Counted from the first letter of the stretch, positions 1-5,886 are shown. The stretch: DNA of 5,886 bases from an uncultured Christensenellaceae bacterium (GCA_934555865.1 CAKTFI010000066.1:1-5886), one strand, 5' to 3'. Translations and numbers: made by a program. Notes: generated by a model from the sequence alone, not told the origin.

Positions 1-973
1 CCCCTTTGCCCGCCACCTGCGTCTTTAGGGTATATTCCGCCGCGCCCAGCTTGTCCGCCAAGGCGCCGTATTGCCAATTGTCAATCATCTCGCGCGGATG
101 CTCCACGCGCACGCCCATCGCAAAGGGCTTGGGCTGCATGTACACCCCCGCCTCCGCCAGCGCGGAAAAGGTGTCCCGTGCACTGTGGCCGATCGCTAAA
201 ATGCATGCCCCGCAGTCTATGCGGTGTTGCTGCCCCTGTCGTACATATTCCACCGCGACAAGCCGCCCGTCCCGGTGCAGCAGCTTCTCCAGCCGCGCCT
301 CAAACAAGATCTCCCCGCCGCTTTTCCGGATCTCCTCGCGCATGGAGGCGATGATGCGGCGGATGCCGTCGGTACCCAGATGCGGCTTGGCGAGATAGGC
401 GATCTCCTCGGGCGCGCCGTGGCGGATGAAGATCTCCGTCACCTTCGCCGCAAACGGGTCCTTGTTGCGCGCCGTCAGCTTGCCGTCCGAAAACGCCCCG
501 GCCCCGCCCTCGCCAAAGCAGGCGTTGCTTTCCGGGTCGAGCACCCCCTCGGCCTGCAGGCGGGCAAAGTCCGCCGCGCGCGCCTCGATCGGCTTGCCGC
601 GCTCCAACAGCAGCGGGCGATACCCCCGCTTGGCCAGCCGGTAGGCAGCAAACAGGCCGCACGGCCCTGCCCCCACCACCAGGATGCGGCCGGCAAGCGG
701 CTTTTCGCCCTCGTTCGGCTCCGGGATGATGGGTGCCTCATAGGGAGCCGCGCCCCGCTTCTGCATCCAATGTGCCGCCGCGTCCGCCTGTACCCAGAGC
801 GAATATTTATACGCCAGGCTATCCTTCTTTCGGGCGTCGAGCGACTTTCGCACGATCCCCCAGTCCTGCACCTCCTCCGGTGCGATGCCGAGCTTCCGCG
901 CCACCGCCCGGGGGAGCGTCGTCTCCGGCGTCCCTACCGGAAGCCGCACCTCGTGTATCAGCCATTTTTTCAT
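1..973 (-). CDS. FAD-dependent oxidoreductase, COG2509 family (5' part; 3' end beyond the window)
   Basis: The first 324 residues are present and the frame is open to the left edge. Residues 1-90 form the family's N-terminal extension, including the stretch SLDARKKD at 44-51. A Rossmann FAD-binding fold follows: dinucleotide motif GAGPCG at 101-106, the acidic strand end LLLERG at 121-126, and the family signature GEGGAGAFSDGKL at 154-166. A second FAD-contact segment, AIGHSARDTF, lies at 260-269. These match the uncharacterised FAD-dependent dehydrogenases of COG2509, usually about 530 residues long, so some 200 residues should lie outside. The substrate of this family is not established. 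The ATG at 973-971 is preceded by AGGTGAT (983-977), complementary to the 16S rRNA tail. From memory, clostridial relatives often sit between cdaR and glmM, so glmM may follow outside the window. No convincing own promoter is visible. The family call is strong; the biochemical role is unknown. Confidence 0.93.
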   Translation of the reverse strand, partial: MKKWLIHEVRLPVGTPETTLPRAVARKLGIAPEEVQDWGIVRKSLDARKKDSLAYKYSLWVQADAAAHWMQKRGAAPYEAPIIPEPNEGEKPLAGRILVVGAGPCGLFAAYRLAKRGYRPLLLERGKPIEARAADFARLQAEGVLDPESNACFGEGGAGAFSDGKLTARNKDPFAAKVTEIFIRHGAPEEIAYLAKPHLGTDGIRRIIASMREEIRKSGGEILFEARLEKLLHRDGRLVAVEYVRQGQQHRIDCGACILAIGHSARDTFSALAEAGVYMQPKPFAMGVRVEHPREMIDNWQYGALADKLGAAEYTLKTQVAGKG

Positions 974-986
974 GTCATCACCTATA

Positions 987-1022
987 AAAAGGCCACTTTT
1001 GACGCGTCAAAAGCGGCCTTTT
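987..1022 (-). terminator. Long palindromic terminator or attenuator between cdaR and the FAD oxidoreductase
   Basis: Two 18-base arms, 987-1004 and 1005-1022, are complementary except for one position (995/1014), which becomes a G-U wobble in minus-strand RNA. The symmetry continues to the centre (GACGCGTC), so the RNA hairpin needs a few unpaired bases there. In the minus direction it starts 15 bases after the cdaR stop and ends in a run of five T. That is the form of an intrinsic terminator for the cdaA-cdaR unit. The ribosome binding site of the next gene lies only a few bases beyond the T run, so the hairpin may instead reduce, rather than stop, transcription into that gene. The plus strand also has a short T run after it (1019-1022), but no plus-strand gene ends here. 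Confidence 0.82.
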
Positions 1023-1036
1023 CCCTTCTGTTCCGT

Positions 1037-2320
1037 TTATTCGATCACGACTGTCACGCTCGGGTTTTCAATCTCGATGTTTGAGGAATCGATCCCTGCC
1101 AGGCCCTCAATCTTGACCGGCAACAGGTATGTCCCTGAGGACAGCCCCGCCAGGTCGATATACACCTGCAAATCCTTGCGCGTGAGGTTGGTCATCGCCG
1201 AGATTCCTCCCGTGACTGTAATATCCGTATGCCGCACGGAAAAGGAGATCTTGCGGCCAGCGTCCGCATTCACCGCCTGGATCGCCACATTCTCAAACCG
1301 CTTTTCCATCGTCTTTTCGCTGATCTGCGCATAGATAGAGATCGTGCTGCCCGAGAGGAACTTCACACCCTCGATTGGCTGCAGCTCTGCACTCAAGAGC
1401 TTGCTTTGGTCCGCATTTTCCGCGGAGACGGCCTTGATCGAGAGCGACTCGATCCCGCTTAATACCGATTCCTCACCCACAAGCTCCACCGTGCCGGGCG
1501 TCATGGTCACATTGACCACTTCATAGCCTTCTTTGACATCGCGGATGCTCTGCTTAATCCACGCCTCGTCCAGCTCGATGGACTTGGTGTGCAGGATGTC
1601 CAGCTGCACGATCACCGACGGGATCTGCCCGTTCAGGGAGTCCAGTGTGACCGTATTGCCGTCCAGGTCCAACAGCCGCACCACATAGCTGCTCTCGGTG
1701 CTCTCGGAAAGCCCGTCGACCGAGATCTCCGCCACGGCGCGCGCAACCTGCTCCACCTTGCTCTTTGCGCCGGAGATGACGATGTATTCCTCCTCCAGCC
1801 GCGGCGTGTCGACATAGCAGCCCTCGGCCGGGCTGCCCGACAGCTTGCAGCTGACCGGTACCCGGCGCTCCGCCAGCTCCTCCACCGTGATCTCCACACT
1901 TGCGGGCGAAGCCGCGCGCAGCGATGCGCCACCCACCGCAATGCCCACCTGCACATCGAGCGTGTAAGTCCCCGGCTCGTTGATATGCGAAAAATCCAGG
2001 TATGCCTTCACGCTATTCGCGTTAATGCTCTTATGGCTGTCCTGCCCCGCCAGGATGGACAGATCCACCGTATGGATGAGCCCCTCCGTTTCGACGGTCA
2101 GCCCCTGCTCGGTGAGCTCCGCGATCCCCGTATAGGTCACGGGGATGTTTTTAAGGCTCATCTGCCGCGTCGGGTTCTCGTCGGCAATCACATAGCTCCA
2201 GATAAACACCGCAAACGCCAGTGAGGCCAGCTTCATCCAGGTGTCTTTTCGAAAGAAGTTCCAAATGCCCTGTCCTACCCGTCCAAAAAAACGCCCCACA
2301 GCCGAAAGTATCTTATTCAT
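1037..2320 (-). CDS. cdaR: CdaR, YbbR-domain membrane regulator of the diadenylate cyclase
   Basis: A 427-residue protein. The N-terminus is short, basic and cytoplasmic. One membrane segment (about 29-46, LASLAFAVFIWSYVIAD) follows, then an extracellular part built from about four YbbR repeats (roughly 53-147, 150-242, 246-333 and 340-427). Each repeat runs from a 'vPV' type strand, as in NIPVTY at 58-63 and RRVPVSC at 152-158, to a 'V.V..' closing strand, as in PSVTVVIE at the C-terminus. CdaR is known to bind CdaA in the membrane and modulate c-di-AMP synthesis. Bacillus CdaR is somewhat longer but has the same plan. The frame stays open upstream to an ATG at 2533, but that lies deep inside cdaA. 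I chose the ATG at 2320-2318 because it places the membrane segment correctly, overlaps the cdaA stop by 8 bases and has GGAA six bases upstream. That overlap suggests translational coupling to cdaA. Confidence 0.95.
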   Translation of the reverse strand: MNKILSAVGRFFGRVGQGIWNFFRKDTWMKLASLAFAVFIWSYVIADENPTRQMSLKNIPVTYTGIAELTEQGLTVETEGLIHTVDLSILAGQDSHKSINANSVKAYLDFSHINEPGTYTLDVQVGIAVGGASLRAASPASVEITVEELAERRVPVSCKLSGSPAEGCYVDTPRLEEEYIVISGAKSKVEQVARAVAEISVDGLSESTESSYVVRLLDLDGNTVTLDSLNGQIPSVIVQLDILHTKSIELDEAWIKQSIRDVKEGYEVVNVTMTPGTVELVGEESVLSGIESLSIKAVSAENADQSKLLSAELQPIEGVKFLSGSTISIYAQISEKTMEKRFENVAIQAVNADAGRKISFSVRHTDITVTGGISAMTNLTRKDLQVYIDLAGLSSGTYLLPVKIEGLAGIDSSNIEIENPSVTVVIE

Positions 2321-3152
2321 TCTTATTCCAAACCTTTCCGCCAATGCGTTTGCTGGATCGCTCACGCACATGGTAGATCCCTTCCAGCAATTCGTGCAGC
2401 GCCTTGATGTCGAGGTAGCGGGTGAGCGTCCCCTCATGCGCGAGGGAGATGACCCCGGTTTCCTCGGAAACGACGAGCACCTGCGCGTCTGAAATCTCGG
2501 AAATGCCGAGCGCCGCCCGATGCCTTGTCCCAAGCTCCGATGAAAGATTCCGGTTGTCGCTCAGCGGCAGAAAGCATCCCGCCGCCACGATCCGATCGCC
2601 TTTGATGATCATCGCGCCATCGTGCAGCGGCGCATTGTGGAAGAAGATGTTTTCTAGCAGCTCGCTCGTGATGCGCGCGTCGACCACATGCCCGCTTTCG
2701 ATGACATCGTTCAGGCCTGTCTTGTTTTCAAAGACGATGAGCGCACCCACCTTATGCTTGGACATGTCGAGCACCGCCCGCTCGATTTCCTCGATCTCGC
2801 GGCTATAGTCCTGCACCTCGCTCCCCGCGACCATGCTGAAGAACTTGTTGCGCCCCACATGCTCCAGCGCGCGGCGGATCTCCGGCTGAAAGATGATGAC
2901 GCTGATCATGACACCCGAATCGATGAGCATATTGAGCGCCCAGGACATCGCCGACAGCCCGATGAGCTTGCACACCTGCGCCAGCACGAGGAAGATCCCG
3001 AGCCCTTTGAGCACCTGGGATGCCCGCGTCTTGCTCGTCAGCTTCAACAGGCCGTAAATCGCCATCGCCACGAGCAGGATGTCGATGGCGTCCAGAATGG
3101 TGAAATTCAAATTGTTGTTCGCGATCTTCTCAAAAATTTCCTTCAAGCCCAT
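2313..3152 (-). CDS. cdaA: CdaA, membrane diadenylate cyclase (c-di-AMP synthase)
   Basis: A 279-residue protein of normal length for CdaA. It joins two ATP into cyclic di-AMP, the second messenger that controls potassium and osmolyte transport and cell-wall homeostasis in Firmicutes. Three membrane segments lie at about 20-38, 50-66 and 70-89. A linker helix follows, then the DisA_N cyclase domain at about 105-260. Both catalytic signatures are intact: DGA at 178-180 in HNAPLHDGAMI, and GTRHRAA at 208-214. It should therefore be active. The ATG at 3152-3150 has AAGGGG eight bases upstream. The gene is 41 bases downstream of the Spo0E-like gene and overlaps cdaR by 8 bases, giving the classic cdaA-cdaR pair. 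Transcription most likely starts at the sigma-A promoter upstream of the Spo0E-like gene, as I see no promoter in the 41-base gap. Confidence 0.97.
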   Translation of the reverse strand: MGLKEIFEKIANNNLNFTILDAIDILLVAMAIYGLLKLTSKTRASQVLKGLGIFLVLAQVCKLIGLSAMSWALNMLIDSGVMISVIIFQPEIRRALEHVGRNKFFSMVAGSEVQDYSREIEEIERAVLDMSKHKVGALIVFENKTGLNDVIESGHVVDARITSELLENIFFHNAPLHDGAMIIKGDRIVAAGCFLPLSDNRNLSSELGTRHRAALGISEISDAQVLVVSEETGVISLAHEGTLTRYLDIKALHELLEGIYHVRERSSKRIGGKVWNKNE

Positions 3153-3193
3153 ACTCGCTTCCCCTTCCCAGGCGGTGGGAGCCCGGCGTGGGT

Positions 3194-3430
3194 TTACTTC
3201 TCGGGCGGCTCCTCCGCGGTATCCATTTCGTCCAGCATGCTTTGCAGATGCTGCACGCTCAAAATCATCTCGTCCGTCCGCCGGCTCTGCCGCAGCAGCG
3301 TCTCGTCCTGCGCCAGAGGCTTGCCCTGTTGTAGGGCCTCCTCCGCCAAACGGTTGAGCAGTTCAATTTCCTGTTGCAGCGCCTCCTCCTGCGCCTGCAA
3401 CGCTTGACGGTTCCTCTCGTTTTTATTCAT
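3194..3430 (-). CDS. Spo0E-like aspartyl-phosphate phosphatase family protein (small helical protein)
   Basis: A 78-residue, highly charged protein with no membrane segment. It appears to form two helices (about 5-34 and 41-68) joined by a short loop around GKPL (36-39). This is the hairpin plan of Spo0E-type phosphatases, which remove phosphate from Spo0A and so delay sporulation. The second helix carries QSRRTDEMI at 48-56, which fits the family's S-x-x-x-D core (S49, D53) followed by a hydrophobic residue at the expected position. The usual Q and L of 'SQxLD' are replaced by R and T, so the match is partial and the gene could instead encode an unrelated coiled-coil protein. The ATG at 3430-3428 has GGAGA five bases upstream. 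It is the first gene after the sigma-A promoter and precedes cdaA, which is not a standard neighbour as far as I know. Confidence 0.6.
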   Translation of the reverse strand: MNKNERNRQALQAQEEALQQEIELLNRLAEEALQQGKPLAQDETLLRQSRRTDEMILSVQHLQSMLDEMDTAEEPPEK

Positions 3431-3471
3431 CGTCTCTCCATTCCCGGCAGCACGGAAAATCTGCTATTTCT

Positions 3472-3500
3472 ATTGTATTCCCTGCCATTCTTTTTATCAA
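3472..3500 (-). promoter_or_regulatory. Sigma-A promoter for the Spo0E-like gene, cdaA and cdaR
   Basis: On the minus strand, TTGATA (3500-3495) and TACAAT (3477-3472) are separated by exactly 17 bases. Each box has five of six consensus bases. The -35 box begins one base after the stop codon of the upstream lipoprotein gene. The predicted start near 3465 gives a leader of about 35 bases with a GGAGA ribosome binding site before the ATG at 3430. No terminator is visible between the lipoprotein gene and this promoter, so some read-through from upstream is also possible. Confidence 0.72.
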
Positions 3501-3501
3501 G

Positions 3502-4470
3502 TCATTCTTCCAGGTATTCTGCAAAGCACAGGCGGAAGCTCCCGTCCTCCTGCAGGCGGAAATAGAGCATTTCCCGCATGCTCTTTTGTGCGTCCAGATC
3601 GTGCTGCGCCAAAAATGCCGCGTCCTGCGCCCGGATCTCATAGGTGTAGTTCGCCTCGACCCAAAAGCAGTACTCCGCACCCGCGCCCGTGTCGACCAGC
3701 GTCTTGCCGTCCCCTGCCTCCAACGAAGCCTCGCGAAGGCGGATCTGCACGCCATAGGCGGCGTATTCCGCCTCTGTGGCGGCCAGGCTTTCCGGGTCGA
3801 TCCCGTCCCGCGTCAGGAAGTCTGCCTCCGCATTGTCGCAATAGAACGCCCAGGCGTCCTCGGCCGAGAAGCCCCCTTGCGCCACCTCATAGCGCACCGC
3901 GAGATACTTCCTCGCCTGCTGCAGGAGCGCCGCCTTCTGCGTGGCATCCAGCGTCTGCCGCTCCGATTGGGGCAGCATCTGCCCGTCCTCCGGCAGGAAG
4001 GAAAAGCCGGACAGCTTCCACGCCCCCGCCTCTTTTACAAAGTACAGCTGATAGATGAGCGCGTATTGCTCGCCCGCGGCAAAGTAGTTCTCCTCCGGAA
4101 ATTCCGGCGCAAAAGCATCGACCGCCGCCTCGACGCGAATTTTCTGCACGGTGTATTCTGTGCCGTCCAGGGTCTCTGTCGCAGTCCCCTGATCTTCCCG
4201 GGAAAGCAGGCGCGTCACCAGAGCGGTCTGCACCGCGTGCTCCACCCCGGCGTTATACTCCGGGTCTTCCAAATAGTATTCCAAAAAGGAAGCCTCATAG
4301 TATCGTTTGGCAAATTCCGTCATCGGGCGCGAAGAAAAGTCCCGGTAGTCCACATCCCAAAGTAGCGCCATGAGCTCCGCGCCAATGGCATAGGTGTCGG
4401 GCGTTTCCTTTTTGGAACATGCGCAAAAAAGCGCCAAAACCGCCAAAAACAGCGCCGTGATCCGCCGCAT
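3502..4470 (-). CDS. Putative lipoprotein of unknown function
   Basis: A 322-residue protein I cannot assign to a named family. Residues 1-18 form a lipoprotein-like signal peptide: RR at 2-3, a hydrophobic core at 4-15, then FCAC with Cys18 as the likely lipidated residue. Phe at -3 and Cys at -2 make the lipobox non-standard. The mature part is acidic and seems to hold two related alpha+beta units, about 25-165 and 175-322. Each opens with helices and ends in strands; the first closes with GAWKLSGFSF (149-158), the second with GSFRLCFAEY (310-319). That pattern resembles NTF2-like folds in secreted clostridial proteins, but this is inference. The ATG at 4470 is chosen over the one at 4551 because it starts the signal peptide and follows GAAAGGAGGT (4490-4481), although the spacing of about 11 bases is long. 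It is divergent from the DUF421 gene. Confidence 0.85.
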   Translation of the reverse strand: MRRITALFLAVLALFCACSKKETPDTYAIGAELMALLWDVDYRDFSSRPMTEFAKRYYEASFLEYYLEDPEYNAGVEHAVQTALVTRLLSREDQGTATETLDGTEYTVQKIRVEAAVDAFAPEFPEENYFAAGEQYALIYQLYFVKEAGAWKLSGFSFLPEDGQMLPQSERQTLDATQKAALLQQARKYLAVRYEVAQGGFSAEDAWAFYCDNAEADFLTRDGIDPESLAATEAEYAAYGVQIRLREASLEAGDGKTLVDTGAGAEYCFWVEANYTYEIRAQDAAFLAQHDLDAQKSMREMLYFRLQEDGSFRLCFAEYLEE

Positions 4471-4506
4471 ACCGCAAAAGACCTCCTTTCCGCAAACTTT
4501 CCTTAG

Positions 4507-4533
4507 CTTATCGCATTTTTCCCGGAATCTCAA
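4507..4533 (-). promoter_or_regulatory. Weak candidate promoter for the putative lipoprotein gene
   Basis: On the minus strand, TTGAGA (4533-4528) is followed after 15 bases by GATAAG (4512-4507), with TGC immediately before it as in an extended -10 element. The spacing is shorter than the ideal 17 and the -10 box is poor. The rest of the divergent gap (4471-4604) has an AT-rich core around 4551-4571, which could hold another promoter in either direction. Confidence 0.25.
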
Positions 4534-4556
4534 TACCAAACCCCGTCCCAAATTAT

Positions 4557-4586
4557 GTATATTTTATAAATCTTTTCCGCATACTC
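4557..4586 (+). promoter_or_regulatory. Candidate forespore (sigma-G type) promoter for the DUF421-DUF4363 pair
   Basis: GTATA at 4557-4561 and CATACTC at 4580-4586 are 18 bases apart. The Bacillus sigma-G consensus is about gHATR, 18 bases, CATWHTA; only the last -10 base differs. Sigma-F sites are similar, so the two cannot be separated here. I see no good sigma-A promoter for this gene: TATAAA at 4565-4570 lacks a -35 partner. The predicted start lies just before or within the AAGGAGG ribosome binding site (4592-4598), which would give a very short leader and counts against the call. Confidence 0.4.
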
Positions 4587-4604
4587 TCCCCAAGGAGGAT
4601 TCCT

Positions 4605-5321
4605 ATGCTGAACATCGTTTTACGGACGGCCATCGTCTATGTCGTCTTGTTTTTTGCCATGCGCATCATGGGGCAGAAGCAGGCCGGGCAGCTCCAGCCC
4701 TATGAGATCGTCGTCACGCTGCTCATCGCCGAAGTGGCCGCCACACCGATGGACGACCCTGGCACGCCCATACTCTACGGGCTCATCCCCGCGATCACGC
4801 TATTGTTGCTCTACAGCCTCTTCAACTTCGTCTGCCTCAAGAGCAAACGCATGCGCCTGTTTTTATGCGGGCGGCCGAGCATCCTTATCCACGATGGAAA
4901 GCTACTCTCGCAGGAGATCCGGCGCGTCGGCTATAATCTAAACGACCTGATGGAGCAGCTGCGCCTGGCCGGGCAGACGGATATCGAGAGCATCCACTAC
5001 GCCGTGCTCGAGACCAATGGGCAGCTCTCCGTCCTGCCCTATGCCAGCCAGTCGCCCGTCACGCCCCGGCAGATGCACCTGTCCGTTTCCGATCCCAGCT
5101 TCTACTCGGCGGTGTTGCTGGACGGCCGTTGGAACATCTCCGGCCTGTCTAACCTGCAGACCGACCCCAAAAAGCTCTCCGCTTTCCTACAGACCCTGGG
5201 ATACCGCTCCCCGCGGGAGATTTTGCTGCTCACCCTATCGGACAACGGCGAGATCTTTTTGCAGGACCGGCGGGGGCAGACCTATTCCGCCCAATTGCAG
5301 AAAGGGTATTTCCATGCTTAG
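4605..5321 (+). CDS. DUF421 (YetF family) membrane protein
   Basis: A 238-residue protein. Three N-terminal membrane segments lie at about 4-20, 33-48 and 55-77. The signature between the first two, GQKQAGQLQPYEIVVTLLI (23-41), continues into AEVAATPMDDP (42-52) and is diagnostic of the YetF/YrbG/YdfS family. The cytosolic YetF C-terminal domain follows, with GRPSILIHDGKL at 89-100, IESIHYAVLETNGQLSVLP at 127-145 and a final strand pair around 205-222. Biochemical function is unknown. In Bacillus, DUF421 proteins such as YetF, YdfS and the 2Duf protein are inner spore membrane proteins that affect heat resistance and membrane permeability; whether this one does so is inference. AAGGAGG lies six bases before the ATG. 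The last codons overlap the start of the DUF4363 gene by 8 bases, so the two are very likely made together. Confidence 0.94.
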   Translation: MLNIVLRTAIVYVVLFFAMRIMGQKQAGQLQPYEIVVTLLIAEVAATPMDDPGTPILYGLIPAITLLLLYSLFNFVCLKSKRMRLFLCGRPSILIHDGKLLSQEIRRVGYNLNDLMEQLRLAGQTDIESIHYAVLETNGQLSVLPYASQSPVTPRQMHLSVSDPSFYSAVLLDGRWNISGLSNLQTDPKKLSAFLQTLGYRSPREILLLTLSDNGEIFLQDRRGQTYSAQLQKGYFHA

Positions 5322-5697
5322 AAGGATCTCCATTTTCCTGCTGTGCCTGCTGCTGCTCGGCGGCGGCCTTTGGCAGATGCACTATTTCCGCCGCCTATCC
5401 GGCGCGCTAGGCGAAGAGCTTTCCCGCCTGGAGCAATCCGCCGCGCAGGACCCCACCTCTATGCAGACGGAGGTGCAGCTCTCCGCGCTCCAGCGCGTTT
5501 GGGAGGAGAATGTTCTCCGGCTGTGCATACTGCTCCCGCACGCGCAGATCGACGCCATCCACCTGGAGCTGTTACACCTGGAAAGCCTGCTTTCCGAGGG
5601 GGAAAGCGCCGAGCTGGAGACCAGCTTCGCCCAGCTTTCCTACCTTTTCGCGCATCTCCGGCGGTCCGACGCCATCTCGTTTGGCAATGTATTCTGA
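5314..5697 (+). CDS. DUF4363 family membrane-anchored protein
   Basis: A 127-residue protein with one N-terminal membrane segment or uncleaved signal anchor (about 4-20, LLCLLLLGGG core) followed by an all-helical outer part. The helical part has the DUF4363 pattern: W63 in QRVWEEN, a helix HAQIDAIHLELLHLESLL (76-93), and the C-terminal SFGNVF (122-127), close to the 'SLENIF' end usual in this family. Function is unknown, and DUF4363 genes commonly follow a DUF421 gene in clostridia. The frame is open upstream to an ATG at 5017, but that stretch is the DUF421 gene in another frame. The ATG at 5314 is chosen because AAAGGG lies seven bases upstream and the membrane segment starts immediately after it. 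Its start overlaps the DUF421 stop (ATGCTTAG), which suggests translational coupling. Confidence 0.9.
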   Translation: MLRRISIFLLCLLLLGGGLWQMHYFRRLSGALGEELSRLEQSAAQDPTSMQTEVQLSALQRVWEENVLRLCILLPHAQIDAIHLELLHLESLLSEGESAELETSFAQLSYLFAHLRRSDAISFGNVF

Positions 5698-5702
5698 CAC
5701 GC

Positions 5703-5732
5703 AAAAAGGCATCCCACGGGATGCCTTTTTTT
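5703..5732. terminator. Bidirectional intrinsic terminator between convergent genes
   Basis: Perfect arms at 5703-5715 and 5718-5730 have a GC-rich core (GGCATCCC/GGGATGCC) flanked by A and T runs. On the plus strand it lies 5 bases after the DUF4363 stop and ends in seven T. On the minus strand it follows the acyl-CoA synthetase stop (5736) and also has a long T run. It can therefore end transcription from both sides, with a loop of about four bases. Confidence 0.95.
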
Positions 5733-5735
5733 AAG

Positions 5736-5886
5736 TCACAACTTTGCGCGGATGATCTTGCCGCTCGTCGTCTTGGGAAGCTCTTTTTTGAATTCCACGA
5801 TCCGCGGGTACTTATACGGCGCCGTCCGCTTCTTCACATAGGTCTGGATCTCCCGCTTGAGCTCCTCGCTCGGCTCGGTGCCCTGC
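5736..5886 (-). CDS. AMP-forming acyl-CoA synthetase (C-terminal 50 residues; start beyond the window)
   Basis: Only the last 50 codons are inside the window, ending with TGA at 5738-5736. The translated end contains [13 protein letters not shown] and [16 protein letters not shown]. This is the closing part of the small C-terminal domain of the ANL superfamily (acyl-CoA, acetyl-CoA and related AMP-forming ligases). The lysine in TTSGK is the conserved catalytic lysine needed for adenylate formation, often acetylated as a control in this family. The 'TAPYKYPR' wording resembles acetyl- and medium-chain acyl-CoA synthetases (COG0365 type), but the acid substrate cannot be told from this piece. 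It converges on the DUF4363 gene and shares its terminator. Confidence 0.92.
   Translation of the reverse strand, partial: QGTEPSEELKREIQTYVKKRTAPYKYPRIVEFKKELPKTTSGKIIRAKL

Noticed and set aside
979..1008. A possible minus-strand promoter inside the palindrome (TTGACG, 18 bases, TATAGG) for the FAD oxidoreductase.
   Set aside because: The -10 box matches only four of six bases and overlaps the ribosome binding site. Transcription would start at about the ATG and lose that site. The TTGACG is explained by the palindrome itself.
224..1084. A long plus-strand open frame across the FAD oxidoreductase region.
   Set aside because: It is antisense to a clearly conserved enzyme and runs through the terminator palindrome. 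Its translation is Arg/Leu-rich low-information sequence.
2321..2533. A longer cdaR reading frame starting at an ATG at 2533.
   Set aside because: The extra 71 codons lie wholly within the C-terminal part of cdaA in another frame and show no sensible N-terminus. The ATG at 2320 fits the membrane topology and the coupled overlap.
3166..3180. A small inverted repeat (TCCCA/TGGGA, five-base loop) just upstream of the cdaA ribosome binding site.
   Set aside because: A five-base stem without a T run is too weak for a terminator and could easily arise by chance. There is no further support for a regulatory role.
2688..3407. A 239-codon plus-strand open frame opposite cdaA and the Spo0E-like gene.
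   Set aside because: It covers two minus-strand genes and an intergenic gap, has Arg/His-rich composition and no plausible ribosome binding site or domain.
3431..3501. A c-di-AMP (ydaO-type) riboswitch or a Spo0A box upstream of the Spo0E-like gene and cdaA.
   Set aside because: The leader after the promoter is only about 35 bases, too short for the riboswitch, and no TTGTCGAA-like Spo0A box is present.
3586..4365. A 259-codon open frame on the plus strand, antisense to the lipoprotein gene.
   Set aside because: Its translation is rich in Arg, Leu, His and Pro with no recognisable domain, as expected for the shadow of a GC-rich gene. The minus-strand frame has a signal peptide and a strong ribosome binding site.

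Overview
The window looks like a GC-rich chromosome segment from a spore-forming member of the Clostridia. This rests on strong AGGAGG-type ribosome binding sites, a Spo0E-like small protein, the Firmicute c-di-AMP genes cdaA and cdaR, and a DUF421-DUF4363 gene pair typical of clostridia. I did not identify the species.

Most genes lie on the minus strand. Read in their own direction, they are: a putative lipoprotein of unknown function (4470-3502); a Spo0E-like small protein (3430-3194); the diadenylate cyclase CdaA (3152-2313); its membrane regulator CdaR (2320-1037); and the first 324 residues of a COG2509-type FAD-dependent oxidoreductase (973 to the left edge). A well-formed sigma-A promoter (TTGATA, 17 bases, TACAAT) starts one base after the lipoprotein stop. 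It makes spo0E-like, cdaA and cdaR a likely transcription unit. A long, nearly perfect palindrome fills most of the 63-base gap between cdaR and the oxidoreductase and looks like a terminator or attenuator.

On the plus strand, divergent from the lipoprotein gene, lie a YetF-type DUF421 membrane protein (4605-5321) and a DUF4363 membrane-anchored protein (5314-5697), overlapping by 8 bases. The DUF421 gene is preceded by a sequence close to the forespore sigma-G consensus. This fits the known spore membrane role of some Bacillus DUF421 proteins, but it is an inference. The pair ends at a strong bidirectional hairpin, across which the last 50 codons of an AMP-forming acyl-CoA synthetase run in from the right edge on the minus strand.

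The genes point to membrane and envelope homeostasis (c-di-AMP) placed next to sporulation-linked genes. No mobile element, CRISPR array, tRNA or rRNA is visible. I see no clear new system. The most interesting points are the Spo0E-like gene placed under the cdaA promoter, the hairpin before the oxidoreductase, and the candidate forespore promoter.
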